Notes under the pieces: generated by a model | What the model saw: the letters and a program-made list of their open reading frames with translations, nothing else | Databases searched by the model: none | What the model was told of the DNA's origin: nothing | Shown here: piece by piece, positions 1 through 6,496 of the stretch | How positions within the stretch are numbered: position 1 is the stretch's first letter | Layout of the letters: the number at the start of each line of letters is the position of its first letter | Made by a program: the position numbers and the translations under genes | Assembly: GCA_003566395.1 (NCBI GenBank) | Contig: PXDL01000237.1 | Location: 1-6,496 of the forward strand | DNA from: Balneolia bacterium | Lineage (GTDB): Bacteria; Bacteroidota; Rhodothermia; Balneolales; Cyclonatronaceae | Length of the DNA: 6,496 nucleotides | Reading direction: 5' to 3'

Positions 1-1977
1 AATTTTTGCGAAGGTAAGCTGCATGGAATAATGCAGAAAAGCTTCGTCCTCTTTGGGCCGGCCGTCGGCTTCAAAGCGTCGTAGTACGGAAGTTCCGAGA
101 TACATCCAGATAAGCACATCGGCGAAGCGGCCGGTTAGCTTTTCTCTGACTTTCAGGGCTCCTCCCAGCGAGCCAAGAGCGATATCGGCAACGAGTGCGA
201 AAGTAGCGGACGCCCAGGCCATTTTCTTGTAATACAGTGCCGCCGGACCTCCGACCGGTGAACCGGCCAGTCGTCCACGGGTAACGCTCAGCATAACCGA
301 ACGGAAGAAGTTTCTCACCACATGGCCTATATGCTTCCAGAAGGCATCATCGAAGGCTTTAAGATCATCATTCTTCAGCGCATTGATTTCTTTGAGCGCG
401 TATGGATGACAACGAATGGCACCCTGCCCGAAGATCATTAAGGTGCGGGTCAGAATATTGGCACCCTCAACGGTTATGGATACTGGAACCGACATATATG
501 CATGGGCCGCCAGGTTTTTCGGGCCTTTGGAGATTGCGGCTCCACCCAAAACATCCATCGTATCATTTACCGTGTTCCGGAAAGTTTCGGTGAAGCTGTA
601 TTTTGCGATGGCGGTGATTACGGCAGGCTTGGCACCTTCCTGAAGCGCACCGCAAGTAAACCGACGGGCGGCTTCAAGAATGTAGGCCGATGAAGCAATA
701 CGTGTTAACGGCTCTTCGATTCCTTCAAACTTGCCAATGGGTAGCCCGAACTGCTTGCGGACTGCCGCATAAGCACCGGTTACACGAAGCAGCGCCTTGG
801 TCCCGCCTGCACTGGAGGCCGGCAGTGAAATACCGCGTCCTGCCGATAAACTTTCCATCAGCATGCGCCAGCCGTTGCCCGCACCTTCTTCTCCACCGAT
901 GATAACATCAAACGGAACGATGACATCTTTACCCGAGGTCGGGCAGTTATAAAACGGTACGCCTAACGGGTCATGACGTTTACTAAGATCAATTCCCGGA
1001 GTATCGGTGGGGATAAGCGCGCAGGTGATTCCTAAATCTTCTCCTTTTCCAAGCAGATTCTCCGGGTCACGTAGTTTGAATGCCAGGCCGAGTACGGTAG
1101 CAATTGAAGCAAGCGTGATGTATCGCTTCTCCCAGTTCAGCCGGAGATGGAGCTTGCCATCATCACCTTTAAATACAACACCGCTGGACTGAATTCCGCC
1201 GGCATCCGACCCTGCATTTGGCTCCGTCAGTGCAAAACAAGGGATTTCTTTCCCGGCTGCCAGTCTGGGCAGGTAGTGATTTTTCTGCTCATCAGTTCCG
1301 TAATGGATCAAAAGCTCGGCCGGGCCCAGTGAATTTGGTACCATAACCGTTGTGGAAAGCGGGCCGCAACGGCTGGTCAATTTGGCTACAACCGCGCTGT
1401 TTGCAAGGGGGGAAAAGCCGAGCCCTCCAAATTTTTCAGGGATGATCAGGCCGAAAAACTTCTCTTTCAGCATATACTCCCATACCTCGGGTGGGAAATC
1501 CCGGTTCTGAAAGACTTCCCAGTCGTTGGTCATTTCACAGAGCTTCTCCACCTGATTGTCAAGAAACGCCTGCTCCTTTTCGGTCAGTTCGGGATAGGAC
1601 TCATTCAGAATTCGCTTGAAATCCGGATTTCCGGAAAAAAGCTCTCCATCAATCCACACCGTACCGGAGTCGATGGCGGTCTGTTCGGTTTTTGAGATAA
1701 CGGGGAGAAAATTGAGGGCTTTCATGGTCTTCATAATGCCCAGAGACAGTGTGAATCTGCGAACCGGAGGAACGGCCAGAAAAAGGGTCAGAATGCCCAA
1801 AACAGCCCAGGACCAGACCGGAGCGCCGAAACCCCACATCAAAATACCCGCACCGGCAAGCCAAATAAGCAGCGGAGCTCCGGTGAAGCCAAAAAATAAA
1901 AATGCAACTACAGCAACGGCAACAATAGCCCAGCTGTATTCATAACCTGAAAAGAGTCCGAAGAACAGAGTATCCAT
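1..1977 (-). CDS. fadE: Membrane-anchored acyl-CoA dehydrogenase FadE, C-terminus cut by window edge
   Basis: This enzyme catalyses the first β-oxidation step: FAD-dependent oxidation of acyl-CoA to trans-2-enoyl-CoA, with electrons passed to electron-transfer flavoprotein. The frame is open for 659 codons from ATG at 1977 to base 1 without a stop; E. coli FadE is about 814 residues, so roughly the last 150 are missing. Residues 15-70 are strongly hydrophobic and read as two or three membrane helices, ending at a basic PPVRR turn. The acyl-CoA dehydrogenase signature ALTEPNAGSDAGG lies at 249-261, RKQFG at 407-411, and MDVLGG at 474-479. E504 in TVEGANILTR aligns with the catalytic base (Glu376 of MCAD). 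The stretch GQGAIRCHPY (518-527) and the region after it match the FadE-specific C-terminal extension (DUF1974 family). The gene starts 64 nt after the thiolase stop, consistent with one operon. The start is the first ATG, just ahead of the hydrophobic segment; no Shine-Dalgarno is visible. The family call is firm; chain-length preference cannot be read. Confidence 0.95.
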   Translation of the reverse strand, partial: MDTLFFGLFSGYEYSWAIVAVAVVAFLFFGFTGAPLLIWLAGAGILMWGFGAPVWSWAVLGILTLFLAVPPVRRFTLSLGIMKTMKALNFLPVISKTEQTAIDSGTVWIDGELFSGNPDFKRILNESYPELTEKEQAFLDNQVEKLCEMTNDWEVFQNRDFPPEVWEYMLKEKFFGLIIPEKFGGLGFSPLANSAVVAKLTSRCGPLSTTVMVPNSLGPAELLIHYGTDEQKNHYLPRLAAGKEIPCFALTEPNAGSDAGGIQSSGVVFKGDDGKLHLRLNWEKRYITLASIATVLGLAFKLRDPENLLGKGEDLGITCALIPTDTPGIDLSKRHDPLGVPFYNCPTSGKDVIVPFDVIIGGEEGAGNGWRMLMESLSAGRGISLPASSAGGTKALLRVTGAYAAVRKQFGLPIGKFEGIEEPLTRIASSAYILEAARRFTCGALQEGAKPAVITAIAKYSFTETFRNTVNDTMDVLGGAAISKGPKNLAAHAYMSVPVSITVEGANILTRTLMIFGQGAIRCHPYALKEINALKNDDLKAFDDAFWKHIGHVVRNFFRSVMLSVTRGRLAGSPVGGPAALYYKKMAWASATFALVADIALGSLGGALKVREKLTGRFADVLIWMYLGTSVLRRFEADGRPKEDEAFLHYSMQLTFAKI

Positions 1978-2002
1978 AATGGTGGAGTGTTAAGTGTAAA
2001 GC

Positions 2003-2023
2003 CTGATGAAGATCGAACATCAG
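2003..2023. repeat. Small inverted repeat in the fadA-fadE gap
   Basis: CTGATG (2003-2008) and CATCAG (2018-2023) form perfect 6-bp arms around a 9-nt loop, about 26 nt before the fadE start. The arms are only half G+C and no T-run follows on the minus strand, so this is not an intrinsic terminator. It could be a weak mRNA hairpin affecting processing or fadE translation, or a chance repeat. Nothing else is recognisable in the 64-nt gap (1978-2041). Confidence 0.3.
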
Positions 2024-2041
2024 CAGACGTATTTGTAGTAA

Positions 2042-3226
2042 TTAGAGTAGTTCAAAAATACCGGCGGCGCCCATACCTCCGCCTATACACATGGTACATA
2101 AGCCGTAGCGTACATTTCGCCGCTTCATTTCATGTAGCAGAGTAGCGGTTAACTTCGCACCGGTGCATCCAAGCGGATGCCCGAGCGCTATGGCGCCTCC
2201 GTTAACATTGACCTTATCGGGATCCATATCCAGTTCCCGAATTACGGCCAGAGCCTGGGAGGCGAAGGCTTCGTTTAGTTCAATAAGGCCGATGTCGTTC
2301 AGTGAAAGTCCGGCCTGTTTAAGTGCTTTGGGGATGGCTTCAATCGGGCCGATACCCATTATTTCAGGAGCGACGCCCGCCACTGCGTAGCCTGCAATGC
2401 GGGCAACAGGTTCAATTCCAAGAGTTTTCATCTTGTCACCGCTCATCACCAGCGTTGCCGCAGCACCGTCCGACATCTGGCTGGCATTACCGGCGGTCAC
2501 CGTACCTTTGGGACTAAAAGCGGGGTTCAGCGTGGAAAGGATTTCCGTGGTTGTGTCGGCGCGGGGGCCTTCATCCGTATCAAAGGTGAAACGACGCGTT
2601 TCGGTTTTCCCGTTTTGAAGCCCGGTCATAGAAATCTCAATCGGTACAATCTCATCTTTAAATTTTCCGCTTTTGACAGCGCTCGCTGCTTTCCGATGCG
2701 ATTGAAAGGCAAATTCATCCTGATCTTCCCGGCTGATGCCATATTTGACGGCCACATTTTCGGCCGTTACGCCCATCCCTAAATAAACTTCAGGATGATG
2801 TTCGGCCATATACGGATCCGGGGAGTAATGATAACCTGTCATGGGCACCATCGACATGGATTCAGCCCCGCCGGCCACAACAACATCGTTTTGCCCGGCC
2901 ATAATGGATTGAGCGCCCATTACAATTGTTTGCAATCCCGACGAACAAAATCTGTTGATGGTTGCCGCAGGAACGTGCTGCGGCAGTCCGGCACGAAGGG
3001 CAATAACCCGAGCCATGTTCAGCCCTTGCTCACCTTCAGGCATGGCGCAGCCGATCAGAACGTCATCCACTTCTGCCGGATCAAGACCCGGAGTCCGCTC
3101 AATGACTGCTTTCACGGCTTCGGATCCCAAAGCCTCAGGACGCACTTCTCTAAGACTGCCCTTTTTTGCTTTTCCTACGGCCGTGCGAAGTGAAGCGGCG
3201 ATAAATGCTTCTTTGGATGTATTCAT
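2042..3226 (-). CDS. fadA: 3-ketoacyl-CoA thiolase (acetyl-CoA C-acyltransferase)
   Basis: This enzyme cleaves 3-ketoacyl-CoA with free CoA to give acetyl-CoA and an acyl-CoA two carbons shorter, the last step of each β-oxidation turn; it should be cytosolic. At 394 residues it is full length for the thiolase family. The nucleophilic cysteine is C94 in NRFCSSGLQT. The NEAF loop is at 318-321, the catalytic histidine is H350 in GGAIALGHPLGCTGAK, and the second cysteine is C380 in CIGGGMGAAG near the C-terminus. All four active-site loops are intact. The gene begins 34 nt after the stop of the upstream hydratase/dehydrogenase, so the two are probably co-transcribed and may form a trifunctional complex, as FadB and FadA do. 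A biosynthetic acetoacetyl-CoA thiolase would share these motifs; the degradative role is inferred from the neighbours. ATG at 3226 has no Shine-Dalgarno; the preceding bases are A/T-rich. Confidence 0.95.
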   Translation of the reverse strand: MNTSKEAFIAASLRTAVGKAKKGSLREVRPEALGSEAVKAVIERTPGLDPAEVDDVLIGCAMPEGEQGLNMARVIALRAGLPQHVPAATINRFCSSGLQTIVMGAQSIMAGQNDVVVAGGAESMSMVPMTGYHYSPDPYMAEHHPEVYLGMGVTAENVAVKYGISREDQDEFAFQSHRKAASAVKSGKFKDEIVPIEISMTGLQNGKTETRRFTFDTDEGPRADTTTEILSTLNPAFSPKGTVTAGNASQMSDGAAATLVMSGDKMKTLGIEPVARIAGYAVAGVAPEIMGIGPIEAIPKALKQAGLSLNDIGLIELNEAFASQALAVIRELDMDPDKVNVNGGAIALGHPLGCTGAKLTATLLHEMKRRNVRYGLCTMCIGGGMGAAGIFELL

Positions 3227-3260
3227 CTGGATAAGCTTTTAAAATTCGAAATACGTGGCA

Positions 3261-5639
3261 TCAGTTTCTCAACGGCTTGTTGGTGGTAAGAATGCTGTGA
3301 ATCCGGGCTTTGGTTTTTTCTTCTCCCAGGAGGGACAAAAAGACTTCCCGCTCAAGTTCGATGAGGTAGTCTTCATGAACACGTGACGGTCCGCTGAGAT
3401 CGCCTCCGCACAGTACGTAGGCAAGTTTTCCGGCCAGAAAAGCGTCATAGGCGGAAATCCATCCCGCCTGCTGCATCTGCCAGGCGGCGTTTTTCAGAAC
3501 TGCAAGTCCGGGGCTTCCAGCTACAAAAATGTTGGTTCGCGGCGGAGGAGCCATATATCCGAAATTAGATAAACGAAGTACTAATTCGCGGGCCATGTAA
3601 ATCCGGCGGTCAGCATTCATGGCGATTATCGTTCTTTCCGGGCTTAAATATCCCATATCAACGGCTTCCTGACCGCTTATGGCTACCTTCGCCATAGCAA
3701 CGGTTTCGAATGCTTTCTGAAGGAACGGCTGTATTTGTGATGCATGCTGATTGGCCGCCGCCTCTCCGGCCCGTGCCGCAAGCGTCATTGTACCGCTGCC
3801 GGCAGGTATCAGGCCTGCGCCCAGCTCAACCAGCCCCATATAAGTTTCCGTGGCTGCCACCACGCCCGCGGCTCCCATCGCCAGTTCACAGCCTCCGCCC
3901 AAAACCTTGCCCTGTGTAGCCACCACGACCGGTTTTTCCGCATACCTGATGGCCAAAGCTGCCTTTTGGAAATTGGCGACCGCCTGCTCAATTTTATCAA
4001 AATCTCCCTTCTCGGCCGTATAGGCGAGCTCACCAAGATTGGCACCGACGGAAAAATTATCGCCGTCGTTTGCGATAACCATGCCCCGGTAGTCTCCCCT
4101 TTCGGTAATTTTAATGGCTTCCAGTATTCCGTTTATCACATTAAAGCCCAGCGTGTTGGCTTTAGAGCGGAATTCATAGATAAGGATGCCGTCGCCGGAA
4201 TCGAGCAGGGCGGCTTCTTTATTATTCCATATTTCGTTACGTCCGTCGGAGGTTTTAAGTGAAGCCACGCTTATTTCGTCAGCGTGAGTGTGGGCAGTTT
4301 CATAGCCCTTGCCGGGCACGTAATGTGAAAACGAACCGTCGTCTTCCAGTTTATAAAAGCTGCTAGCGCCGGATTTCAGCATCTCATTAAACCACTCCGG
4401 AGTCTTGATCTCCATTTTCTCAGCTTGCCCGATGAACGCCTCGGCTCCGATGGCATCACAAATAGCAAAAGGACCCATTTTCCAACCGAAACCCCATTCA
4501 ATAGCACGATCTATATCAAGTGGAATATCAGATATTTCCGGAATCCGGTTCATCGCGTACGCTATAGAGCGGGTGGTCTGTTGCCGTATAAAAGAACCGG
4601 CCCTTGAATCCTCTTCAAACAATAATTTCCATCGCTTACGAAGTGAGTTGTTTTTTTTGATCTGATCAAGATCACCCAGATTCAGCCGCTTTCGGGGCTC
4701 ATATTCCATAGTTTCCGGATTCAGCGATTTGATCTCCCCTTTTTCCTTTACATAAAAGCCTTTTCCTGTTTTGCTTCCGGTATGACCTTTCCCGACAAGG
4801 TTTTCAAGCACAGAGGGAATTTTAAACACATCCCGGTCCGGATCGTTTGTAACAGCTTCCCAGAGATTTTGAGAAACATAGCTCAGAGTGTCAAGTCCTA
4901 CCACATCGGCGGTTCGGAAAGTCGCCGATTTCGGGCGGCCGGTAAGAGGACCGGTAAGTGCATCAATCTCTTCGATAGTATAGTCGTCCTCAAGCGCCTT
5001 GATGCTGAGCATCATAGCATAAGTGCCCACCCTGTTGGCAATAAAATTCGGCGTATCTTTAGCTAATACAATTCCTTTACCGAGCTGAATACGTCCAAAA
5101 CGCTCAACCTTTTCAATGACCGCGTCCGATGTTTCCGGAGTCGGAATCAATTCAAGCAGTTTCAGGTAGCGGGGCGGATTGAAAAAATGCGTACCCAAAA
5201 AGCGCTTCCTGAAACCGGCTGAACATTTTGAAGCAATCTGATGAACAGGCAATCCGCTGGTATTTGTAGAAATAACGGCTTTCGGTGAGGCCACCTTTTC
5301 GACTTTGCCCATGAGCTGCTGCTTGACGTCCAGTTTCTCAATAACGGCTTCGATGATCCAGTCTGCCTCCTTCAGTTTTTCAAGATCGTCATCAAAATTA
5401 CCGGTTGTAATCAAATGACGAACCCCGCTGTGCACAATGGGTGATGGTTTCATCTTGAGCATGCGGCCCAACGCCTTATCGACCGCTGCGTTAGGGTAAC
5501 TTTTTTTGTCGGCCAGGTCGAGGAGCAATACCTGAACACCCGCATTGGCTAAATGAGCCGCAATTTGCGCACCCATAACGCCGGCGCCGAGCACGGCGGC
5601 CTTTCTGAAATTAGTAATCCTGACCTCTGAAGCAGCCAT
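3261..5639 (-). CDS. fadN: Fused 3-hydroxyacyl-CoA dehydrogenase / enoyl-CoA hydratase, FadN type
   Basis: This bifunctional enzyme hydrates 2-enoyl-CoA to 3-hydroxyacyl-CoA and oxidises that to 3-ketoacyl-CoA with NAD+. It has 792 residues, close to Bacillus FadN (about 789). The N-terminal Rossmann domain carries GAGVMG at 18-23 and an acidic strand end, D41, which favours NAD. The dehydrogenase catalytic pair is H151 (in GTHFFNP) and E163, with the usual spacing of 12; S128 lies in STNTSGL. Two 3HCDH C-terminal-type segments follow at about 195-296 and 350-440. The enoyl-CoA hydratase (crotonase) domain covers about 480-690, with oxyanion-hole loop SVGANL (530-535) and both catalytic glutamates: E585 in GGGCELA and E605 in GLVELGAG, 20 residues apart as in the mammalian enzyme. 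The dehydrogenase comes first, the reverse of E. coli FadB/FadJ, hence the name fadN. Residues 690-792 form a helical C-terminal tail without a recognised motif. It is the first enzyme gene behind the operator/promoter at 5681-5738. No Shine-Dalgarno precedes ATG 5639. Confidence 0.94.
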   Translation of the reverse strand: MAASEVRITNFRKAAVLGAGVMGAQIAAHLANAGVQVLLLDLADKKSYPNAAVDKALGRMLKMKPSPIVHSGVRHLITTGNFDDDLEKLKEADWIIEAVIEKLDVKQQLMGKVEKVASPKAVISTNTSGLPVHQIASKCSAGFRKRFLGTHFFNPPRYLKLLELIPTPETSDAVIEKVERFGRIQLGKGIVLAKDTPNFIANRVGTYAMMLSIKALEDDYTIEEIDALTGPLTGRPKSATFRTADVVGLDTLSYVSQNLWEAVTNDPDRDVFKIPSVLENLVGKGHTGSKTGKGFYVKEKGEIKSLNPETMEYEPRKRLNLGDLDQIKKNNSLRKRWKLLFEEDSRAGSFIRQQTTRSIAYAMNRIPEISDIPLDIDRAIEWGFGWKMGPFAICDAIGAEAFIGQAEKMEIKTPEWFNEMLKSGASSFYKLEDDGSFSHYVPGKGYETAHTHADEISVASLKTSDGRNEIWNNKEAALLDSGDGILIYEFRSKANTLGFNVINGILEAIKITERGDYRGMVIANDGDNFSVGANLGELAYTAEKGDFDKIEQAVANFQKAALAIRYAEKPVVVATQGKVLGGGCELAMGAAGVVAATETYMGLVELGAGLIPAGSGTMTLAARAGEAAANQHASQIQPFLQKAFETVAMAKVAISGQEAVDMGYLSPERTIIAMNADRRIYMARELVLRLSNFGYMAPPPRTNIFVAGSPGLAVLKNAAWQMQQAGWISAYDAFLAGKLAYVLCGGDLSGPSRVHEDYLIELEREVFLSLLGEEKTKARIHSILTTNKPLRN

Positions 5640-5680
5640 ATAAGTAACAGCAGTTTATGATCGTGAGTTAGCAGATTTTG

Positions 5681-5695
5681 GTTAACACCGTTAAG
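5681..5695. promoter_or_regulatory. Second, degenerate GTTAAC operator half of a tandem pair
   Basis: GTTAACACCGTTAAG is an imperfect 15-bp palindrome with 5 of 7 arm positions symmetric. It lies 2 bp from the perfect copy at 5698-5712, centre to centre 17 bp. It lies downstream of the inferred transcription start of fadN, so a bound repressor would extend protection into the leader. TetR-family dimers often bind such paired sites. Assignment to the neighbouring TetR protein is inference. Confidence 0.6.
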
Positions 5696-5697
5696 TG

Positions 5698-5712
5698 GTT
5701 AACAGTGTTAAC
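5698..5712. promoter_or_regulatory. Perfect palindromic operator overlapping the fadN promoter -10
   Basis: GTTAACAGTGTTAAC has 7-bp perfect arms around a single central G at 5705. Its high-coordinate end shares three bases (5710-5712) with the -10 element at 5710-5715, and the predicted transcription start falls inside it, so binding would block polymerase. The size and symmetry suit a TetR-family dimer. The likely ligand is the TetR protein encoded at 5742-6386, probably released by long-chain acyl-CoA as for Bacillus and Thermus FadR; that is inferred from family and context. Confidence 0.72.
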
Positions 5713-5738
5713 ATAATAAACAAAAAAAAGGTTGTCAA
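5710..5738 (-). promoter_or_regulatory. Promoter of the fadN-fadA-fadE operon
   Basis: On the minus strand a perfect -35 hexamer TTGACA (5733-5738) is followed by a 17-bp spacer and a -10 hexamer TATGTT (5710-5715), 4 of 6 to the housekeeping sigma consensus. Transcription would start near 5703, giving a leader of about 64 nt before the fadN ATG. The spacer contains eight consecutive T (5722-5729), which may bend the DNA. The -35 begins only 3 nt after the regulator's stop codon, so this promoter lets the enzymes be expressed separately from the regulator. An alternative -10, TATTAT, sits 14 bp from the -35, which is too close. Confidence 0.68.
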
Positions 5739-5741
5739 GTA

Positions 5742-6386
5742 TTAAGGTGAATTATCCTGATTATTAACATACTCATAATCGCCCTTATTGCTGACTCCGG
5801 CCAAAACGCTTTTAATAATGGTTTCAACATAAGCGTGCCGGTCGATCTTTACATCAACTCTACCCGCATTCATTAGTGAAATACCTCCGTGCAGGGTTGA
5901 GACGATCACATTGGCGACAAGCCGGGCGTCGGGAACCTTGAACAGTTGCTGCCTGTGCCCTTCTTCAAGCACCTCCATCATCAGATCGATATTTCGCCTG
6001 GCTTTGCGAAATTTTTCAACCGGATATCTGCGCATATGCTTGGGATGAAGCTGAAACATGATTTCATAGTATTCCGGATTTTCCATTCCGAAGCGCACAA
6101 AACACCGGCACAACATTTCAAGCGTATCGGCCGGTCCCACATTGTTTCCGGTCTGCGCTGCAAGTTCGTCATGCAAGCTTACGTGAAGCATCTCAAACCC
6201 TTCCTCAATCAGAGCATGCAGCAGGTCGTCTTTGTTCTTGAAATAAATATATATACTCGTAGCACTGCAACCCACACTCCGGGCAATTTTACGCATAGAC
6301 ATACGGTCGAAGCCCTCCTGAAGCAGCATTTTACGACTTATAGTAAGGATTTGGCGACGCAGGGGGATTTGGGGGGTGGGATTCAT
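5742..6386 (-). CDS. TetR-family transcriptional regulator, probable fatty-acid-degradation repressor
   Basis: This is a 214-residue DNA-binding protein, the usual TetR-family length. The N-terminal three-helix domain covers about 10-58. The helix-turn-helix lies at 31-50 (MRKIARSVGCSATSIYIYFK) and is followed by NKDDLLHALIEEGFE, the classic TetR stretch in which the recognition helix ends in a Y-x-Y-F-K type motif. Residues 85-200 form an all-helical ligand and dimer domain, with ENPEYYEIMFQ at 102-112. The last 15 residues are polar and probably disordered. It lies 102 bp upstream of fadN in the same direction, with tandem palindromes in between. It is therefore the likely acyl-CoA-sensing repressor of the fad genes, analogous to TetR-type FadR of Bacillus or Thermus. 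The ligand is not readable from sequence, so no symbol is given. ATG 6386 is chosen because it leaves the standard short N-terminal arm before helix 1 and an in-frame stop precedes it; no Shine-Dalgarno is seen. C-runs follow the start codon directly. Confidence 0.92.
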   Translation of the reverse strand: MNPTPQIPLRRQILTISRKMLLQEGFDRMSMRKIARSVGCSATSIYIYFKNKDDLLHALIEEGFEMLHVSLHDELAAQTGNNVGPADTLEMLCRCFVRFGMENPEYYEIMFQLHPKHMRRYPVEKFRKARRNIDLMMEVLEEGHRQQLFKVPDARLVANVIVSTLHGGISLMNAGRVDVKIDRHAYVETIIKSVLAGVSNKGDYEYVNNQDNSP

Positions 6387-6448
6387 AAGATCAAATTAAT
6401 GCAGAAACCAATATAACGATGCATAAATGTATCTTAAAGGTGAATCAT

Positions 6449-6476
6449 TAGATACCACAAAACGGCTGAAAATCAA
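6449..6476 (-). promoter_or_regulatory. Possible promoter of the TetR regulator gene
   Basis: On the minus strand, TTGATT (6471-6476) and TATCTA (6449-6454) are separated by 16 bp and would start transcription about 55 nt before the regulator's ATG. The match is only moderate and the region is A/T-rich, so chance is a real alternative. The 110 bp from 6387 to the window end contain no coding sequence I can support and no GTTAAC motif. Confidence 0.25.
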
Positions 6477-6496
6477 ATAATTTCCTATTGACCAAT

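Noticed and set aside
1616..1945. Plus-strand open frame of 109 codons opposite the fadE N-terminus
   Set aside because: The minus-strand frame is continuous and matches FadE block by block, so the plus-strand frame is incidental.
1984..2000. CTTAACACT on the minus strand in the fadA-fadE gap, resembling an operator half-site
   Set aside because: Only one half is present with no symmetric partner, and the gap has no convincing promoter.
2795..3193. Plus-strand open frame of 132 codons opposite fadA
   Set aside because: It is antisense to the thiolase N-terminal half, which carries the catalytic cysteine; no family resemblance.
3744..4262. Plus-strand open frame of 172 codons opposite fadN
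   Set aside because: It is fully antisense to the hydratase domain with intact catalytic motifs, and its product is low-plausibility.
5716..5760. Possible intrinsic terminator after the regulator gene, suggested by the T8 run
   Set aside because: No G/C-rich hairpin precedes the T-run, and the run falls within the spacer of a well-formed promoter.
5946..6416. Plus-strand open frame of 156 codons opposite the regulator
   Set aside because: It lies almost entirely antisense to a clear TetR-family gene, and its product shows no recognisable domain; it is a shadow of the real reading frame.
1..6496. CRISPR arrays, tRNA or rRNA genes, insertion sequences, attachment sites
   Set aside because: No repeated spacer units, cloverleaf-like segments, transposase frames or long terminal repeats were seen; nearly all bases are accounted for by the four genes.

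Overview
This is an ordinary bacterial chromosome segment carrying a fatty-acid β-oxidation operon. All four genes I can support lie on the minus strand, so transcription runs from high to low coordinates. In that order they are: a TetR-family regulator (6386→5742), a fused 3-hydroxyacyl-CoA dehydrogenase/enoyl-CoA hydratase with FadN/FadB-like functions (5639→3261), a 3-ketoacyl-CoA thiolase (FadA, 3226→2042), and a membrane-anchored acyl-CoA dehydrogenase of the FadE type (1977→1), whose C-terminus is cut by the window edge. Coding density is about 95%. No RNA gene, mobile element, CRISPR array or pseudogene was seen.

The three enzymes supply all four chemical steps of one β-oxidation turn. 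FadE makes the 2-enoyl-CoA, the fused enzyme hydrates it and oxidises the 3-hydroxyacyl-CoA, and the thiolase releases acetyl-CoA. Catalytic residues are intact in every active site I could check. Acyl-CoA synthetase (FadD) and the electron-transfer flavoprotein genes are not in the window.

The most informative non-coding stretch is the 102-bp gap 5640-5741, between the regulator and the fused enzyme. It holds a well-formed promoter (TTGACA, 17-bp spacer, TATGTT) and two tandem 15-bp GTTAAC-based palindromes. One palindrome is perfect and overlaps the -10 element. This is how a TetR-type acyl-CoA-responsive repressor operator would be expected to look, and the encoded TetR protein is the natural candidate ligand. 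No copy of the motif lies upstream of the regulator itself.

The organism cannot be named from this window. Base composition is moderate, near 47-50% G+C by eye, and none of the four start codons is preceded by a recognisable Shine-Dalgarno sequence. The gene order regulator-fadN-fadA-fadE and the dehydrogenase-first fusion recall the Bacillus fadNAE operon. The FadE, however, is the long membrane-type enzyme best known from E. coli. Missing Shine-Dalgarno sites point towards the Bacteroidota/Balneolota/Rhodothermota side of the tree; this is a weak inference. I see no evidence of a previously undescribed system here; the operator/promoter arrangement is the part most worth testing.
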